Positions 36,569 to 45,270 of a DNA stretch of 55,859 nucleotides are shown here, one piece after another. The position numbers were made by a program, and so were the translations under genes. Within the stretch, counting starts at the first letter, position 1. Each line of letters begins with the position of its first letter. The notes beneath the pieces were generated by a model, which was not told the origin of the DNA, did no database searches, and was given only the letters and a program-made list of their open reading frames with translations. Origin of the DNA: Allobosea lathyri (GTDB taxonomy: Bacteria > Pseudomonadota > Alphaproteobacteria > Rhizobiales > Beijerinckiaceae); NCBI RefSeq assembly GCF_900108245.1, contig NZ_FNUY01000021.1:1-55859 (forward strand), written 5' to 3'.

Positions 36569-36955
36569 TTAGCCGGCAAGAGGGTCGTTCGCAAGCACGA
36601 TCGGCTTGCCATGCGGCGTCGCTTCCGCCGCGCGCGCCCATGACGCCGCCAGAGCGTCGACCCCGTCATGCGAGGTCAGCCCCTTGGCAATCAGCAGATG
36701 TTCCAGCGCCTCGCACCAGCGCTCGTAATAATCGGAGCCATCGCGACAGCCGCCAGCCGCAACCGCCTCACGTATTTCGGCGCCGAGCGCCTGCGCCCAT
36801 TCGTCGGCCGTGAACACGCCTCGGTTCTGCAGGGCAACGACAAGCGCAAAGGCCTGCGCCTGCCATGGCTCGGCAAAGACGGGGCCCTCAGCGTCGCGCG
36901 GGATCGGCGTGCCCGCGAACAGCGCCTCGGACAAAGCCGCATCAGGCCGGTTCAA
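36569..36955 (-). CDS. Nitrile hydratase accessory protein (metallochaperone/activator)
   Basis: A 128-residue protein. PVFAEPWQAQAFALVVALQNRGVFTADEWAQALGAEIREA is the hallmark of the activator (P14K/NhlE type), which is related to the N-terminal part of the beta subunit. WCEALEHLLIAKGL is the conserved end. It helps deliver and oxidise the cobalt centre by swapping with the alpha subunit. A TTG start at 36955 is chosen because GGGAGAG lies seven bases upstream; it overlaps the beta-subunit stop (36942-36944) by 14 bases. Confidence 0.85.
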   Translation of the reverse strand: MNRPDAALSEALFAGTPIPRDAEGPVFAEPWQAQAFALVVALQNRGVFTADEWAQALGAEIREAVAAGGCRDGSDYYERWCEALEHLLIAKGLTSHDGVDALAASWARAAEATPHGKPIVLANDPLAG

Positions 36956-37601
36956 GATAGCTCTCCCAGGCTTCGATGCTGACGCTAGTCGCCGAATCGG
37001 CATCCCGACCCCAGAGTTCGGGGCCGGTAAAGACGACCGTGTAGAGCCACTGCGCCGTCTCCGGCGCACCATGTGCGCCGGTATCCGGAAAGACATGGCA
37101 GCCGCTGACGCGCTCGACGATACCCGTCTTGCCGCGCGCATAACGCGGCAGCCGGGTGTGATGCTGCGGATGCATCACGATGGTGCGCACGGCGTCGCCG
37201 ACCGAGAACGCAGGCCGCGCCTTCGGCTCGCGCTCATAGGGGAAGCCGCGACGCAGCACGGCGGCGACGTCCTCGCCCTTGAGCACGCGCTTGGGCTGGC
37301 GGGGCGTCTCGATCGCCTTCCCCTCCGCCAGTTCGTGCTCGCTGACGAAACCATGCCGCACCAGCAGGCCCTGCAGGCCCGCAAGCCAGATCTGGTAATA
37401 GGAGAACGAGAGATAATCGGCCGGCGGGATGCTTTCTCGCGCATGCCGGCTCTCGTCGATGCTCCATTGCCCCATCGCGCCGGCGGCCACGTTGAGCGCC
37501 AGCACCCGCTTCTCCCACTCGCCATGGAAGATCGGCTCGTTGGGCTCGGGCTTTACCGGGCCGAACCCCATCTGCCCGCCGAGATCCTGCCCGCCATTCA
37601 T
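36942..37601 (-). CDS. nthB: Nitrile hydratase subunit beta
   Basis: A 219-residue protein of the usual length. MNGGQDLGGQMGFGPV is the diagnostic N-terminus. EWEKRVLALNVAAGAMGQWSIDESRHARE and YYQIWLAGLQGLLVRHG follow. VGDAVRTIVMHPQHHTRLPRYARGKTGIVERVSGCHVFPDTGAHG and WLYTVVFTGPELWG form the C-terminal barrel. It forms the catalytic heterodimer with NthA that hydrates nitriles to amides. The start overlaps the alpha-subunit stop by four bases. Confidence 0.95.
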   Translation of the reverse strand: MNGGQDLGGQMGFGPVKPEPNEPIFHGEWEKRVLALNVAAGAMGQWSIDESRHARESIPPADYLSFSYYQIWLAGLQGLLVRHGFVSEHELAEGKAIETPRQPKRVLKGEDVAAVLRRGFPYEREPKARPAFSVGDAVRTIVMHPQHHTRLPRYARGKTGIVERVSGCHVFPDTGAHGAPETAQWLYTVVFTGPELWGRDADSATSVSIEAWESYLEPA

Positions 37602-38230
37602 GATGCAGCGTCCAGTTGGGGCAGGCCGGTGCCAATCATCGAGTCGCGCGTGACGATGGCTGCCAGCTGCTCCTCGCTCCAGCCTTCCGTGCCGGCCGGG
37701 CGCAGGGGAATGACGAGGAAACGCGTCTCGGCGGTCGAATCCCAGACGCGGATACGCTGCCCTTCCGGGAGCGTTACGCCGAAATCCGCAAGCACGCCGC
37801 GCGGATCGATCACCGCCTTGGATCGATAGGGCGGCGATTTGTACCAGACCGGCGGCAGGCCCAGCACCGGCCACGGATAGCAGGAGCACAGCGTGCAAAC
37901 GATCAGGTTGTGTTCCTCGCACGTGTTGAACACCGCCACGATATGTTCGCCGCCGCGCCCGCCATAGCTGAGTTCGGCGACAGCCGCAGTGCCGTCCGCC
38001 TTCAACCGCTCAGCATAGGCCGGATCGGTCCAGGCTTTGGCGACCACGCGCGCGCCGTTGCGCGGCCCGACCTTGGTCTCATAGGTCTCGATGATCGCAT
38101 CGAGCGCGGCGGGATCGACATAGCCCTTTTCGACCATCAGCGATTCCAGCGCCTTCACCCGCGCTTCGATCGGAGTGAAGTGATTGTCGTGGTCGTGATG
38201 ATGATGGTCGTGGTGATCGTGTCCGCTCAT
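37598..38230 (-). CDS. nthA: Nitrile hydratase subunit alpha, cobalt type
   Basis: A 210-residue protein. The metal-binding claw reads VCTLCSCYPW; Thr in the second position marks the cobalt type (iron types have CSLCSC). IEARVKALESLMVEKGYVDPAALDAIIETYE and WYKSPPYRSKAVIDPRGVL are family-typical. The N-terminus MSGHDHHDHHHHDHDNH is an extreme His/Asp-rich run that could hold cobalt before insertion. GGAGG precedes the ATG. Two of the three claw cysteines would be oxidised after translation. Confidence 0.97.
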   Translation of the reverse strand: MSGHDHHDHHHHDHDNHFTPIEARVKALESLMVEKGYVDPAALDAIIETYETKVGPRNGARVVAKAWTDPAYAERLKADGTAAVAELSYGGRGGEHIVAVFNTCEEHNLIVCTLCSCYPWPVLGLPPVWYKSPPYRSKAVIDPRGVLADFGVTLPEGQRIRVWDSTAETRFLVIPLRPAGTEGWSEEQLAAIVTRDSMIGTGLPQLDAAS

Positions 38231-38271
38231 GGCAACCTCCTCAGTCGATCCTGCTCCTCAAGCGATCCTCG

Positions 38272-39468
38272 TCAAGCGATCCTGATCCGCGCCGCCCGCT
38301 CGAACTTCACCGCGAAGGCGACAAGCGATTTGTCGGAACCTTTGGGGCCGATCAATGACAGGCCCAGCGGCGCGCCTTCCCGCTGCGCCACCGGCACGGT
38401 GATCTGCGGAAAGCCAGTGAGCCCGGACAGGCAGAGCAGCCGCAGCGCCCTATTGCGGAAATCCTCGAGCTCCGGCTCGGCCGCGCTGACCAGCGGCGCG
38501 ATATCGGGCACCGTCGGCAGGATCAGCACGCCGTCGGAGCCAAGCTGCTTTGCCAGCCTGGCGCGGATGCTCTTTCGAACCGTCTCGCCCTTGGCATAGT
38601 CGGCATCGCCGACGGCTTTCGAGAAGGCAAAGCGCTCCGCGACGCCCGGCCCGAGCGGCGGCCCGAAACGATCGATCATGGCACCATCCGCGATCCAGGC
38701 CTCGCGACCCTGGATCCAGCGGAAGGCCCAGTAGAGCGCATCGAGATCGCGCGCGACCTTCACGCCCTCGGGCTGTCCAAGCGCGGGGATCGTGCGCTGC
38801 ACGACATTGCGCAGAATGGTCTCGGCCTCCGGCACGGCCTGGGCGAACAGGTCCTCCGCCAGGAGCAGGCGCGGCAGCTCGGGCAGCTCGACGCGGTCTT
38901 TTCCCAGAACGACCAGGGCGACGCGCGCGAAAGTCTCACCGTCCCGCGCGAACCAGCCCGGCGTGTCCAGGCTCTCCGCCAGCGGCCAGGCGCGCTTCAG
39001 GGAGAGGCGGCCATGTGTGGGCCGGATGCCGAAGAGGCCGCCATAGCTGGCCGGTGCACGCACCGAACCGCCGGTGTCGGAGCCAACCGCGATATCAGCC
39101 AGGCGGCCCGCAACCGCCGCCATCGAGCCAGACGAGGAGCCCCCGGTAATGCGCTCGGGCGCGGCCGGATTGATCGGCGAGCCGAAATGCGCGTTCTTGC
39201 CGTTCAGCGAAAAGGCGAGCTCGTCAGTATGCGTCTTGCCGACGAAACGCGCGCCGGCATCGAGCAGCGTCTTCACCATCGGCGCGGTTTTGGTCTTGAT
39301 GCCGGACTGGGCCAGCACGATCGGCGAACCAGCCCCTGTCGGATAGCCCTTGACGTCGAACAGGTCCTTGACCGCCAGGGTCAGCCCGGTGAGCGGGCCG
39401 GTCGCCGCGTTTTTCACATGGGCGTCGGGATAGGGAACGAAGCAGCGAAACGGATCGTCGAACGTCAT
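38272..39468 (-). CDS. Amidase (amidase-signature family)
   Basis: A 398-residue protein. TLAVKDLFDVKG has the catalytic Lys, ITGGSSSGSMAAVAG the cis-Ser, and VGSDTGGSVRAPASYGGLFGIRPT the nucleophile Ser. It would hydrolyse the amide made by nitrile hydratase to the acid and ammonia. The ATG at 39468 is chosen, with AGGGGG upstream; a TTG at 39477 overlapping the preceding stop is possible. It lies immediately before nthA in the operon. Confidence 0.92.
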   Translation of the reverse strand: MTFDDPFRCFVPYPDAHVKNAATGPLTGLTLAVKDLFDVKGYPTGAGSPIVLAQSGIKTKTAPMVKTLLDAGARFVGKTHTDELAFSLNGKNAHFGSPINPAAPERITGGSSSGSMAAVAGRLADIAVGSDTGGSVRAPASYGGLFGIRPTHGRLSLKRAWPLAESLDTPGWFARDGETFARVALVVLGKDRVELPELPRLLLAEDLFAQAVPEAETILRNVVQRTIPALGQPEGVKVARDLDALYWAFRWIQGREAWIADGAMIDRFGPPLGPGVAERFAFSKAVGDADYAKGETVRKSIRARLAKQLGSDGVLILPTVPDIAPLVSAAEPELEDFRNRALRLLCLSGLTGFPQITVPVAQREGAPLGLSLIGPKGSDKSLVAFAVKFERAARIRIA

Positions 39469-39473
39469 CGGTT

Positions 39474-41096
39474 TCAAATCCCCCTAGCGTCGCCATCGGA
39501 GCGCGGATCATGCGTCGCTTCGACATGGCCCTTGGGATGTTTCAGAAGCATCCCGGCATGCCCGAACTGATCGGAATAGGCTTCGCTGTACTCCTCGACC
39601 GGATGGCTGGCGGCGGTCAGACGCGCAAGCAGCATCGGGTCGAACCGGCTCTCCAGCTTGAGCGACAGCGAGCCCGCCCCCCAGGTCTTGCCGAAGAGCC
39701 AGCGCGGCGCATCGACCGCAGTGGCGAGGTTCTGGCCGAAGCGATAGCGCGACAGGATCTGCGCCTGAAACTGCGGCTGCCCATCTCCCCCCATCGCGCC
39801 ATAGGACAGGATGCGGCCATCGTCGAAGCGGGCGAAGGCGGGGTTCAGGGTATGGAACGGCTTGCGGCCGGGTGTCAGCGGATTGACCGCCTTCTTGTCG
39901 AGCGAGAACGAGACGCCACGATTTTGCCAGTGCACGCCTGTCTTGGGCAGGATGCAGCCCGAACCGTATTCCCAGTACAGCGACTGGATATAGGACACCG
40001 CCATGCCCTTGCCGTCGATCGCGCCCATCCAGATGGTGTCGCCATCGCCCGACTTCAGCGGCCAGTTCGCGGCGCGCTTCCGGTCGATCGCCTCGGCCTC
40101 GCGGGCAAAGACCGCATCGGTCAGGAAGTTCGCGGGATCGACCTTCATATGAGCGGGATCGGTGATGTGCCGGTCGCGGATCGCGAAAGCCCGCTTCGTC
40201 GCCTCGACCAGACCGTGATGGTGGTCGAAGCCCTCGGCGCGGCTCACGCCGAGCTTCTCGAAGATGCCGAGGATCAGCAGCGAGGCCAGCCCCTGCGTCG
40301 GCGGCGGGAAGTTGTAGACGGCAAGGCCCGGCAGCTTCATCGCGAGCGGTTCGACGAGACGCGCCCTGAAGGCTTCCATGTCGGCACGCGTGATCGGAGC
40401 CCCAATCGCGTCGAGATCGTTGGCGATCTCGCGGCCGACATCGCCGCGATAGAAGTCGTCGAGACCGGCATCGACCAGCTGCTTAAACGTCTCGCCAAGC
40501 GCATCGGGCTTGCGGCGCGCACCGGCCTTCGGCTGCTCGCCGCCAGGCCAGAAGAATTCGCTGAACCCCGGCGCAAGCTTGGCCTCCTCGACCTGCTGTG
40601 GCCAGGTGCGAAGCTCGGACGCCGACACCGCATAGCCCGCGTCGCAATGGGAGATCGCGTTCGCCAGCAAATCCCTGAGCGGCATCCTGCCGCCAAGGCT
40701 CTGCGACAGCTCCAGCGCCGCCTGCCAGCCGCCGACAGCTCCGGCGACCGTCACGGCAGCGTCGGCGCCGCGTGCCGGGATCGTGTCGTGGCCCTTCTCG
40801 CGATAGCGCTCGATCGTGGCAAGCGAGCCGGCCGAGCCACAAGCCTCGATCGCGTGGACCTTGCCGCCCGGCTGATGCACCAGCCAGAACCCGTCGCCGC
40901 CGATCGCGTTCATATGCGGGTAGACCACCGCGATCGTCGCGGCCATGGCAACCATCGCCTCGATCGCATTGCCGCCCTCGGCGAGCACGGCGCGCCCTGC
41001 TTCCGATGCGAGATGGTGGGGGGCGGCAGCGGCGGCCGAGCCGAAAACAGGCGTATCGATCATCAGGGGCTTTTCAATCTCGACGAGGGCTACCAT
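39474..41096 (-). CDS. Gamma-glutamyltransferase family protein
   Basis: A 540-residue protein. HHLASEAGRAVLAEGGNAIEAMVAMAATIAVVYPHMNAIGGDGFWLVH is the N-terminal signature. SGDGDTIWMGAIDGKGMAVS contains the autocleavage/catalytic Thr (about residue 354) that would become the N-terminus of the small subunit. No signal peptide is seen, so it may be cytosolic, unlike the classic periplasmic enzyme. The ATG at 41063 is an alternative start. It sits at the head of the amidase-nitrile hydratase operon and could act on gamma-glutamyl amides or nitriles, or be a related N-terminal nucleophile hydrolase. Confidence 0.9.
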   Translation of the reverse strand: MVALVEIEKPLMIDTPVFGSAAAAAPHHLASEAGRAVLAEGGNAIEAMVAMAATIAVVYPHMNAIGGDGFWLVHQPGGKVHAIEACGSAGSLATIERYREKGHDTIPARGADAAVTVAGAVGGWQAALELSQSLGGRMPLRDLLANAISHCDAGYAVSASELRTWPQQVEEAKLAPGFSEFFWPGGEQPKAGARRKPDALGETFKQLVDAGLDDFYRGDVGREIANDLDAIGAPITRADMEAFRARLVEPLAMKLPGLAVYNFPPPTQGLASLLILGIFEKLGVSRAEGFDHHHGLVEATKRAFAIRDRHITDPAHMKVDPANFLTDAVFAREAEAIDRKRAANWPLKSGDGDTIWMGAIDGKGMAVSYIQSLYWEYGSGCILPKTGVHWQNRGVSFSLDKKAVNPLTPGRKPFHTLNPAFARFDDGRILSYGAMGGDGQPQFQAQILSRYRFGQNLATAVDAPRWLFGKTWGAGSLSLKLESRFDPMLLARLTAASHPVEEYSEAYSDQFGHAGMLLKHPKGHVEATHDPRSDGDARGI

Positions 41097-41196
41097 CTTG
41101 GCCGGGAGGCGCGATTTTGTTGCATGCCGCGACGTGCTCCGCTAGGTGCGTCCTGCGCATGGGCATTTTGGGCCTTCGCGTTTGAGGAATGACAGC

Positions 41197-41430
41197 ATGG
41201 CCGCGAGGCACATCAACTGGCGCACCCTGATCATGGTGGTGTCGCTCGGAATCCTGATTGCGGTCGAATTGTTCGGCGTCGCGCTGGCATCGGGCTGGGC
41301 CCTGGCCGGCTTGTTCGATCTCGGCCATATCGTCGGCTACGTGCTGATGGCACTGTTCTCGGCCCTTGCCGCTTACGCGATGTTCAATCTGATGCGCCGG
41401 GTCCTCAAGGTCGAGCGGCTGACCAGCTGA
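41197..41430 (+). CDS. Small two-helix membrane protein
   Basis: A 77-residue protein with membrane segments at about 10-32 and 42-64 and a basic end (LMRRVLKVERLTS). GAGGA stands upstream of the start. The function is unknown. It is divergent from the gamma-glutamyltransferase gene across about 100 bases. Confidence 0.75.
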   Translation: MAARHINWRTLIMVVSLGILIAVELFGVALASGWALAGLFDLGHIVGYVLMALFSALAAYAMFNLMRRVLKVERLTS

Positions 41431-41433
41431 GCC

Positions 41434-41799
41434 TCAATCGCAGGCTCGCAAGGTGACCGGGTCGGCCTCGGCCGGCAGATAGCTCCCCATCGCCCGGCAC
41501 GCCCCGGCAATACAGACCTGCCAATCTGCCGTGGCGCCAGAGCGGCGCATCACGACCTCGCGCTGCGCCGGCAGCGCCGGCGTCCAGCGCCAGAACCCGT
41601 CGACCAGCCTTGCGCCATCGGGCGGGTCCATGCCCGCACCTGAGCCCTCTACGCGTGCTTCGATCAGGCGGATGCCGCCGGGCGTATCGCGCCAGACCTC
41701 TTCCCACAGCGTCTTCTGCACCGAATGCCGCCAGCGCAGCGTGATCTCGTCACCGCCGAGCGCAACGACGAGCATGCCGGCCGCCAGGCACAGGCTCAT
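41434..41799 (-). CDS. DUF1850 protein (TAXI-TRAP partner)
   Basis: A 121-residue protein. A signal-anchor (MSLCLAAGMLVVALGG) is followed by EITLRWRHSVQKTLWEEVWRDTPGGIRLIEARVEGSGAGMDPPDGARLVDGFWRW, the DUF1850 pattern. It is the usual companion of fused TAXI-type TRAP permeases. The start overlaps the permease stop by four bases. The role is unknown. Confidence 0.85.
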   Translation of the reverse strand: MSLCLAAGMLVVALGGDEITLRWRHSVQKTLWEEVWRDTPGGIRLIEARVEGSGAGMDPPDGARLVDGFWRWTPALPAQREVVMRRSGATADWQVCIAGACRAMGSYLPAEADPVTLRACD

Positions 41800-43958
41800 G
41801 CCAGGCTGCTGGCCCGCTCCTCGGCACGTGACGCCCACCAGTGGCGGACCGTCAGCGCAAGCGCGAGCGCATAGCCAAGCGGGTCGCTATAGGGGAACTC
41901 GCCGAACAGGAAGACGGCCGCGGCAAAGCAGAGCACCCGCTCGACGACAGTGAGACGGCTGAAGAGATAGCCGATCGCCACCATGCCGAAGAGCGCGATC
42001 GCGACCCCGGCCTTGAAGGTGGCGTAGACGACTGCGGGCCAGAAGCCGATCACATTCGCCATCGGATCGCCCGCCTGCAGCATCAAGGCCGGCGAATACA
42101 CCGCGATGAAGGGGATGACGTAGCCGGCGAGCGCGACCCGCATGGCTTCCCAGCCGATCTTGTCGGGGTTTTCCTTGGCGATCGGCGCTGCCGCGAGCGC
42201 CGCCAGCGCCACAGGCGGCGAGAGGTCGGCCATGATGCCGTAATAAAACGCGAACATGTGGCTGACGATCAGCGGCACGCCGAGCTTTTCCAGCGCCGGA
42301 GCCGCCAGTGCCGCGACGATAATGTAGGTCGGGATCGTGGGAATGCCGGTGCCGAGCAGGATCGACAGGATCATCGTCAGGACGAGCGCCAGGAACAGGC
42401 TGTGCTGGCCGAGACCGATGATCCACGCCCCGAAGGTCGTGCCGATGCCGGTCTGCGTCATCAGGCCGATGATGGTGCCGACGATCGCGCAGGCGATACC
42501 GACGGGAAGCGCCGTCTTGGCGCTGTCTGCCAGTGCATCGCGGCAGATCAGCAGCGTGGCGCGTCCGCCGATCGTGAGCCCATTGAGCAGGATCAGCGCC
42601 GCGATCAGCCCGGCGACGATCTTGACGTCCATGCCGTCCTTGAACAGCGCAGCCGCGATCAGCCCAAGACCGACCCAGAAGATCACCCGCAGGCTCGTTG
42701 ATTTCAGGCCGAGCGCAACGCCAGCGCCGAGCAGCAGACCGACCGTCAGTGCCAACCCCATCGTGCCGGCAAAAAGCGGCGTGAACCCGTGGAACAGCAT
42801 GAAGACCAGAACGGCCAGCGGCAGCGCCAGATACCAGCGCTCTTTCAGCGCCTTCAGCGGCTTCGGCAGCAGGCTGCGCTCGATGCCCTTGAGGCCATGC
42901 TTGCCGGCTTCCAGATGCACCATCCAGAAGGCCGAGGCGAAATAGAGCACGGCCGGGATGACGGCTGCCTTGACGATCTCGGAATATTCGACGCCGAGCG
43001 TCTCGGCCATGATGAAGGCGGCTGCACCCATCACCGGCGGCATGATCTGCCCGCCCATCGAGGCCGTGGCCTCGACACCGGCGGCAAAGGCGCGGCGGTA
43101 GCCGAACTTGATCATCAGAGGAATCGTGAACTGCCCGACGGTCACGACATTGGCGACGCCGGAGCCCGAGATCATGCCCATCAGGCCAGACGAGAACACC
43201 GCAACCTTGGCCGGGCCGCCGCGCGCGCCGCCGAACAGCCCAAGCGAGACGTCGTTGAAAAGATGGATCATCCCGGCCTTCTCGAGGAAGGAACCGAAGA
43301 CGATGAACAGGAAGATATAGGTCGCCGAGACATAAATCGGCGTGCCGTAAAGGCCCTCGGTACCGAAGGAAAGATGGCCGATGATCTGGTCGAAGCCGTA
43401 GCCGCGATGGTTGAAGGGCGCGGGCAGATACTGGCCGAAAAACCAGTAGAGCAGGCAGACGCCGCACATGATCGGCAACGCATTGCCCATCAGCCGCCGC
43501 GCTGCCTCGAACACCAGGATAACGAGAAGCGAGCCGACGACGAGGTCCATCGTCGTGGGGTCGCCGTCGCGAATGATCAGGTCATTGTAGAAAATCAGCT
43601 GGTAAAGCCCGACGCCAAAACCGACCAGGCCCAGCGCCCAGCCGAACAGGCGCTCGGCCTCCGTCTTCGCCTTGAAATTGGCGACGAGGCCGAAGGAGAG
43701 CAGCAGCAGGAAGCCGACATGGATGCCGCGCACCGACTGGCTCGGCAGGAAATGCCAGGCAGAGATCAGGATCTGGAAACTGGCGAAGACGAGGGCGATG
43801 CCATAGGCGAGCAGTCCCCATTTGCCGGGGCCGAAGCCCGGCGGAAAGCCATGCTCGAAATTGTCGAGAGCCTCGTTCTCGATCGGCGCACCAGTGGCGC
43901 CCGAAAGCGCGTGCAACTGATCGGTGTCGGCTCCCGTCACGGACGTCTGCTGTGTCAT
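41796..43958 (-). CDS. TRAP transporter fused permease, TAXI type
   Basis: A 720-residue protein that fuses the DctQ-like four-helix and DctM-like 12-helix parts. AAFIMAETLGVEYSEIVKAAVIPAVLYF, VATMGQIMPPVMGAAAF-like (ATASMGGQIMPPVMGAAAFIMAE) and GLMTQTGIGTTFGAWIIGLG, plus GTGIPTIPTYIIVAALAAPALEKLGV, are typical. It imports carboxylates or related acids using an ion gradient with the TAXI binding protein encoded upstream. Confidence 0.94.
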   Translation of the reverse strand: MTQQTSVTGADTDQLHALSGATGAPIENEALDNFEHGFPPGFGPGKWGLLAYGIALVFASFQILISAWHFLPSQSVRGIHVGFLLLLSFGLVANFKAKTEAERLFGWALGLVGFGVGLYQLIFYNDLIIRDGDPTTMDLVVGSLLVILVFEAARRLMGNALPIMCGVCLLYWFFGQYLPAPFNHRGYGFDQIIGHLSFGTEGLYGTPIYVSATYIFLFIVFGSFLEKAGMIHLFNDVSLGLFGGARGGPAKVAVFSSGLMGMISGSGVANVVTVGQFTIPLMIKFGYRRAFAAGVEATASMGGQIMPPVMGAAAFIMAETLGVEYSEIVKAAVIPAVLYFASAFWMVHLEAGKHGLKGIERSLLPKPLKALKERWYLALPLAVLVFMLFHGFTPLFAGTMGLALTVGLLLGAGVALGLKSTSLRVIFWVGLGLIAAALFKDGMDVKIVAGLIAALILLNGLTIGGRATLLICRDALADSAKTALPVGIACAIVGTIIGLMTQTGIGTTFGAWIIGLGQHSLFLALVLTMILSILLGTGIPTIPTYIIVAALAAPALEKLGVPLIVSHMFAFYYGIMADLSPPVALAALAAAPIAKENPDKIGWEAMRVALAGYVIPFIAVYSPALMLQAGDPMANVIGFWPAVVYATFKAGVAIALFGMVAIGYLFSRLTVVERVLCFAAAVFLFGEFPYSDPLGYALALALTVRHWWASRAEERASSLA

Positions 43959-43983
43959 CGCGCTATCCTTGAAAGCCGACCGC

Positions 43984-44064
43984 CGTCATGCTCGGGCCTG
44001 GCCCGAGCATCCTGGAAACCAGCAAACTGGTCATGAGATTCTCGGGCCAAACCCAAGAATGACG
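43984..44064. repeat. Palindromic repeat, family C, diverged right arm
   Basis: The left part cgtcatgctcgggcctggcc matches the other copies. The right arm ctcgggccaaacccaagaat is altered. It lies between the TAXI binding-protein gene and the permease gene. Confidence 0.7.
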
Positions 44065-44066
44065 CC

Positions 44067-45035
44067 TTACGAGCCGGCCTTCAGGCCCTTTTCCTTAAGA
44101 TAGCGCGCTGCACCCGGGTGCAGCGGCACCGGCATGCCGTCGAGCGCATTTTCGAGCTTGATCGCCTTGCCGGCCGAATGGGACGCGCCGAGCTCCGTGA
44201 GGTTCTCGAAGACGTTCTTGGTCATCTGGTAGACCAGCTCTTCCTTCACGCCTTCATGGGTGACGAGGTAGTTAACCACGGCCGCCGTGTTCACATCCGC
44301 TGTCTGGCCGCCATAGGTGTTGGCGGGGATCGGCGCGTTGATGAAGGGGGGGCCGGCCTTGTCGACGATGGCCTTGGGCACTTCGACGACGACGATTTCG
44401 ACCGACGTCGCGAGGTCGCGGATCGAGGCGACACCAAGCCCGGCCGATTGCAGCGTCGCATCGAGCTGCCGGTTCTTCATCAGCTCGACCGATTCGGCGA
44501 AGGGCAGATATTCGATCTTGCCGAGGTCCTTATAGGACAGCCCCGCCGCATGAAGGATGGCGCGCGCATTCAACTCCGTGCCGGATTTCGGCGCGCCGAC
44601 GGACAGGCGCTTGCCCTTGAGATCGGCCAGCGTCTTGATGCCGCTTTCCTTGGAAGCGACGATCTGCACGTAATTCGGGTAGATCGCGGTGATGCCGCGC
44701 AGTTTCTTCAGCGGGCTCTTGAAGCCGGCATCCTCATCACCCTTCCAGGCGGCATCGAGCGAGTCGCCGAGCGTGAACGCAATCTCGCCGCGCCCCTGCT
44801 GGAGCAGCACGAGGTTTTCGACCGAGGCCTTGGTCGCCTGCACGGAGGGTCGGGTATTGGCGATCTTGTCGCCATAGATCTTCGAAAGCGCGACACCCAT
44901 CGGGTAATACACGCCCGAGGTGCCGCCAGTCAGGATGTTGATGAAGTCCTGGGCACGCGCGGTGGCGGGGGCGAGGGCGAGCAGCGCAGCTGCGGCCATC
45001 CCGGCAAAACGCCGGGTCCTTGCAAGCGTTGTCAT
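44067..45035 (-). CDS. TAXI-family TRAP transporter solute-binding protein
   Basis: A 322-residue protein. The signal peptide ends near APATARAQ (residue about 28). FINILTGGTSGVYYPMGVALSKIYGD is the TAXI hallmark. KGKRLSVGAPKSGTELNARAILHAAGLSYKDL and a GVKEELVYQMTKNVFENL segment follow. It captures the substrate in the periplasm for the fused permease. The substrate is unknown; nitrile-derived acids are a contextual guess. Confidence 0.94.
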   Translation of the reverse strand: MTTLARTRRFAGMAAAALLALAPATARAQDFINILTGGTSGVYYPMGVALSKIYGDKIANTRPSVQATKASVENLVLLQQGRGEIAFTLGDSLDAAWKGDEDAGFKSPLKKLRGITAIYPNYVQIVASKESGIKTLADLKGKRLSVGAPKSGTELNARAILHAAGLSYKDLGKIEYLPFAESVELMKNRQLDATLQSAGLGVASIRDLATSVEIVVVEVPKAIVDKAGPPFINAPIPANTYGGQTADVNTAAVVNYLVTHEGVKEELVYQMTKNVFENLTELGASHSAGKAIKLENALDGMPVPLHPGAARYLKEKGLKAGS

Positions 45036-45270
45036 GGAGTCTCCCTGAAAATTATCCCGGCTCGTGCGGCCAGCTTGCCCTGTTGTAGTTCAGGCCCGGC
45101 ACGAAGGGAAAGCGGAAGAAAACGAACGGCCTTCCGCCTTTAGCCCAATCTGTGCGACGGTTTCGCCATCATTCACGCCTAGGTCCGGACCTCCCGCCCG
45201 GTTGCCCTTGCCCCTTGGACAGGCTAGCCCGGCAATTCCATCTCCACACAGCAAGCGAGCCCCGTCAGAC

